Part shown: piece by piece, positions 46,814 through 47,090 of the stretch
Layout of the letters: each line of letters begins with the position of its first letter
Numbering within the stretch: position 1 is the first letter of the stretch
From: Pseudomonadota bacterium
Lineage (GTDB): Bacteria > Desulfobacterota > Desulfovibrionia > Desulfovibrionales > Desulfovibrionaceae
DNA: 47,090 bases
Assembly (NCBI GenBank): GCA_018817515.1
Contig: JAHIUD010000112.1
Location: 1 to 47,090, forward strand
Direction: 5' to 3'
Program-made: the position numbers and the translations under genes
Notes under the pieces: generated by a model
Database searches by the model: none
What the model saw: only the letters and a program-made list of their open reading frames with translations
Told to the model about the DNA's origin: nothing

Positions 46814-47090
46814 ATGCCGAGCCTCGACACCATAGCGGACAGGCACGTTGTCATCGATCGCCGCCAGGGGCATTACCTGTGCTTCCCGGACCTCTGCCTG
46901 ACGGACGACGGGCGGCTCTTGTGCGTCTACAACGAGTTCGACCGGCACGTGGGCACGCGGCGCAGGCTCATGCTGCGCGAGAGCGCGGACCTGGGCCGCA
47001 CCTGGAGCGCGGCGCGCATCCTGTGCTCCACGGAGTCGCACTGCCCGCGCATCAGCCGCGTGGCCAACGGCGAACCGGGCGGCTTGCTCG
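46814..47090 (+). CDS. Sialidase/BNR-repeat-like protein, start only
   Basis: The first 92 codons are present; the gene runs off the right edge. It begins MPSLDTIADRHVVIDRRQGH, then DLCLTDDGRLLCVYNEFDRH and a likely BNR motif SADLGRTWSAARIL (Ser-X-Asp-X-Gly-X-Thr-Trp). BNR motifs mark beta-propeller proteins such as sialidases. No signal peptide is evident at the N-terminus. CGGAGGG precedes the ATG. Confidence 0.7.
   Translation, partial: MPSLDTIADRHVVIDRRQGHYLCFPDLCLTDDGRLLCVYNEFDRHVGTRRRLMLRESADLGRTWSAARILCSTESHCPRISRVANGEPGGLL

Overview
The window looks like chromosomal DNA of a high-GC sulfate-reducing bacterium of the Desulfovibrionales. The order flgF-flgG-flgA-flgH-flgI-flgJ(N)-flgN-flgK-flgL-csrA-fliW, followed by an opposing flgM plus a FlgM-associated gene, is the arrangement known from Desulfovibrio and relatives. 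The large clusters of PAS-type kinases and the sulfide-dependent type of thiazole synthase also fit an anaerobe from a sulfidic habitat. The assignment comes from gene order and protein family recognition, not from a database search.

Layout. Positions 1-3483 (minus strand) hold the translation/transcription cluster tRNA-Gly, rimP, nusA, ylxR, infB. infB is cut by an in-frame stop near the window edge. Positions 3633-14027 (plus) are a flagellar block behind a good sigma-54 promoter: distal rod, P and L rings, rod-binding protein, FlgN chaperone, hook-associated proteins FlgK and FlgL, then the CsrA/FliW regulatory pair. The anti-sigma-28 gene flgM and its partner lie on the minus strand behind a good sigma-28 promoter (14152-14963). 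Positions 15055-24853 (plus) are housekeeping genes: nadK, an ARMT1-like phosphatase-family gene, mltA, a DUF4254 gene, gatB, mtnA, a TPP-riboswitch-controlled thi4, and der. A tRNA-Ser follows.

Positions 25023-26922 look like a small insertion at the 3' end of tRNA-Ser. A 14-base copy of the tRNA end recurs at 26909-26922, next to a terminator, and encloses one gene for a secreted caspase-like lipoprotein behind an AT-rich, palindrome-bearing upstream region. No integrase is present.

Positions 26972-40851 are a signalling island: a soluble Cache-Cache-CheW fusion, four sensor histidine kinases (two are hybrids with receiver domains) and a small secreted protein, with no stand-alone response regulator. 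The first hybrid kinase carries an in-frame TAG inside its receiver domain, exactly where its downstream neighbour has a CAG glutamine codon, and the frame stays open afterwards.

Positions 40848-45280 (minus) encode an AraC-type regulator with a cupin, folD, an OmpA-like lipoprotein, a FecR-domain protein and a prepilin peptidase. The window ends with a phenylacetate-CoA-ligase-like gene and the start of a BNR/sialidase-like protein (plus).

The strongest leads are the tRNA-bounded caspase cassette, the nonsense codon in the hybrid kinase, the membrane-free Cache-CheW fusion, and the inferred sigma-54/sigma-28/CsrA-FliW/FlgM control layers of the flagellar block.
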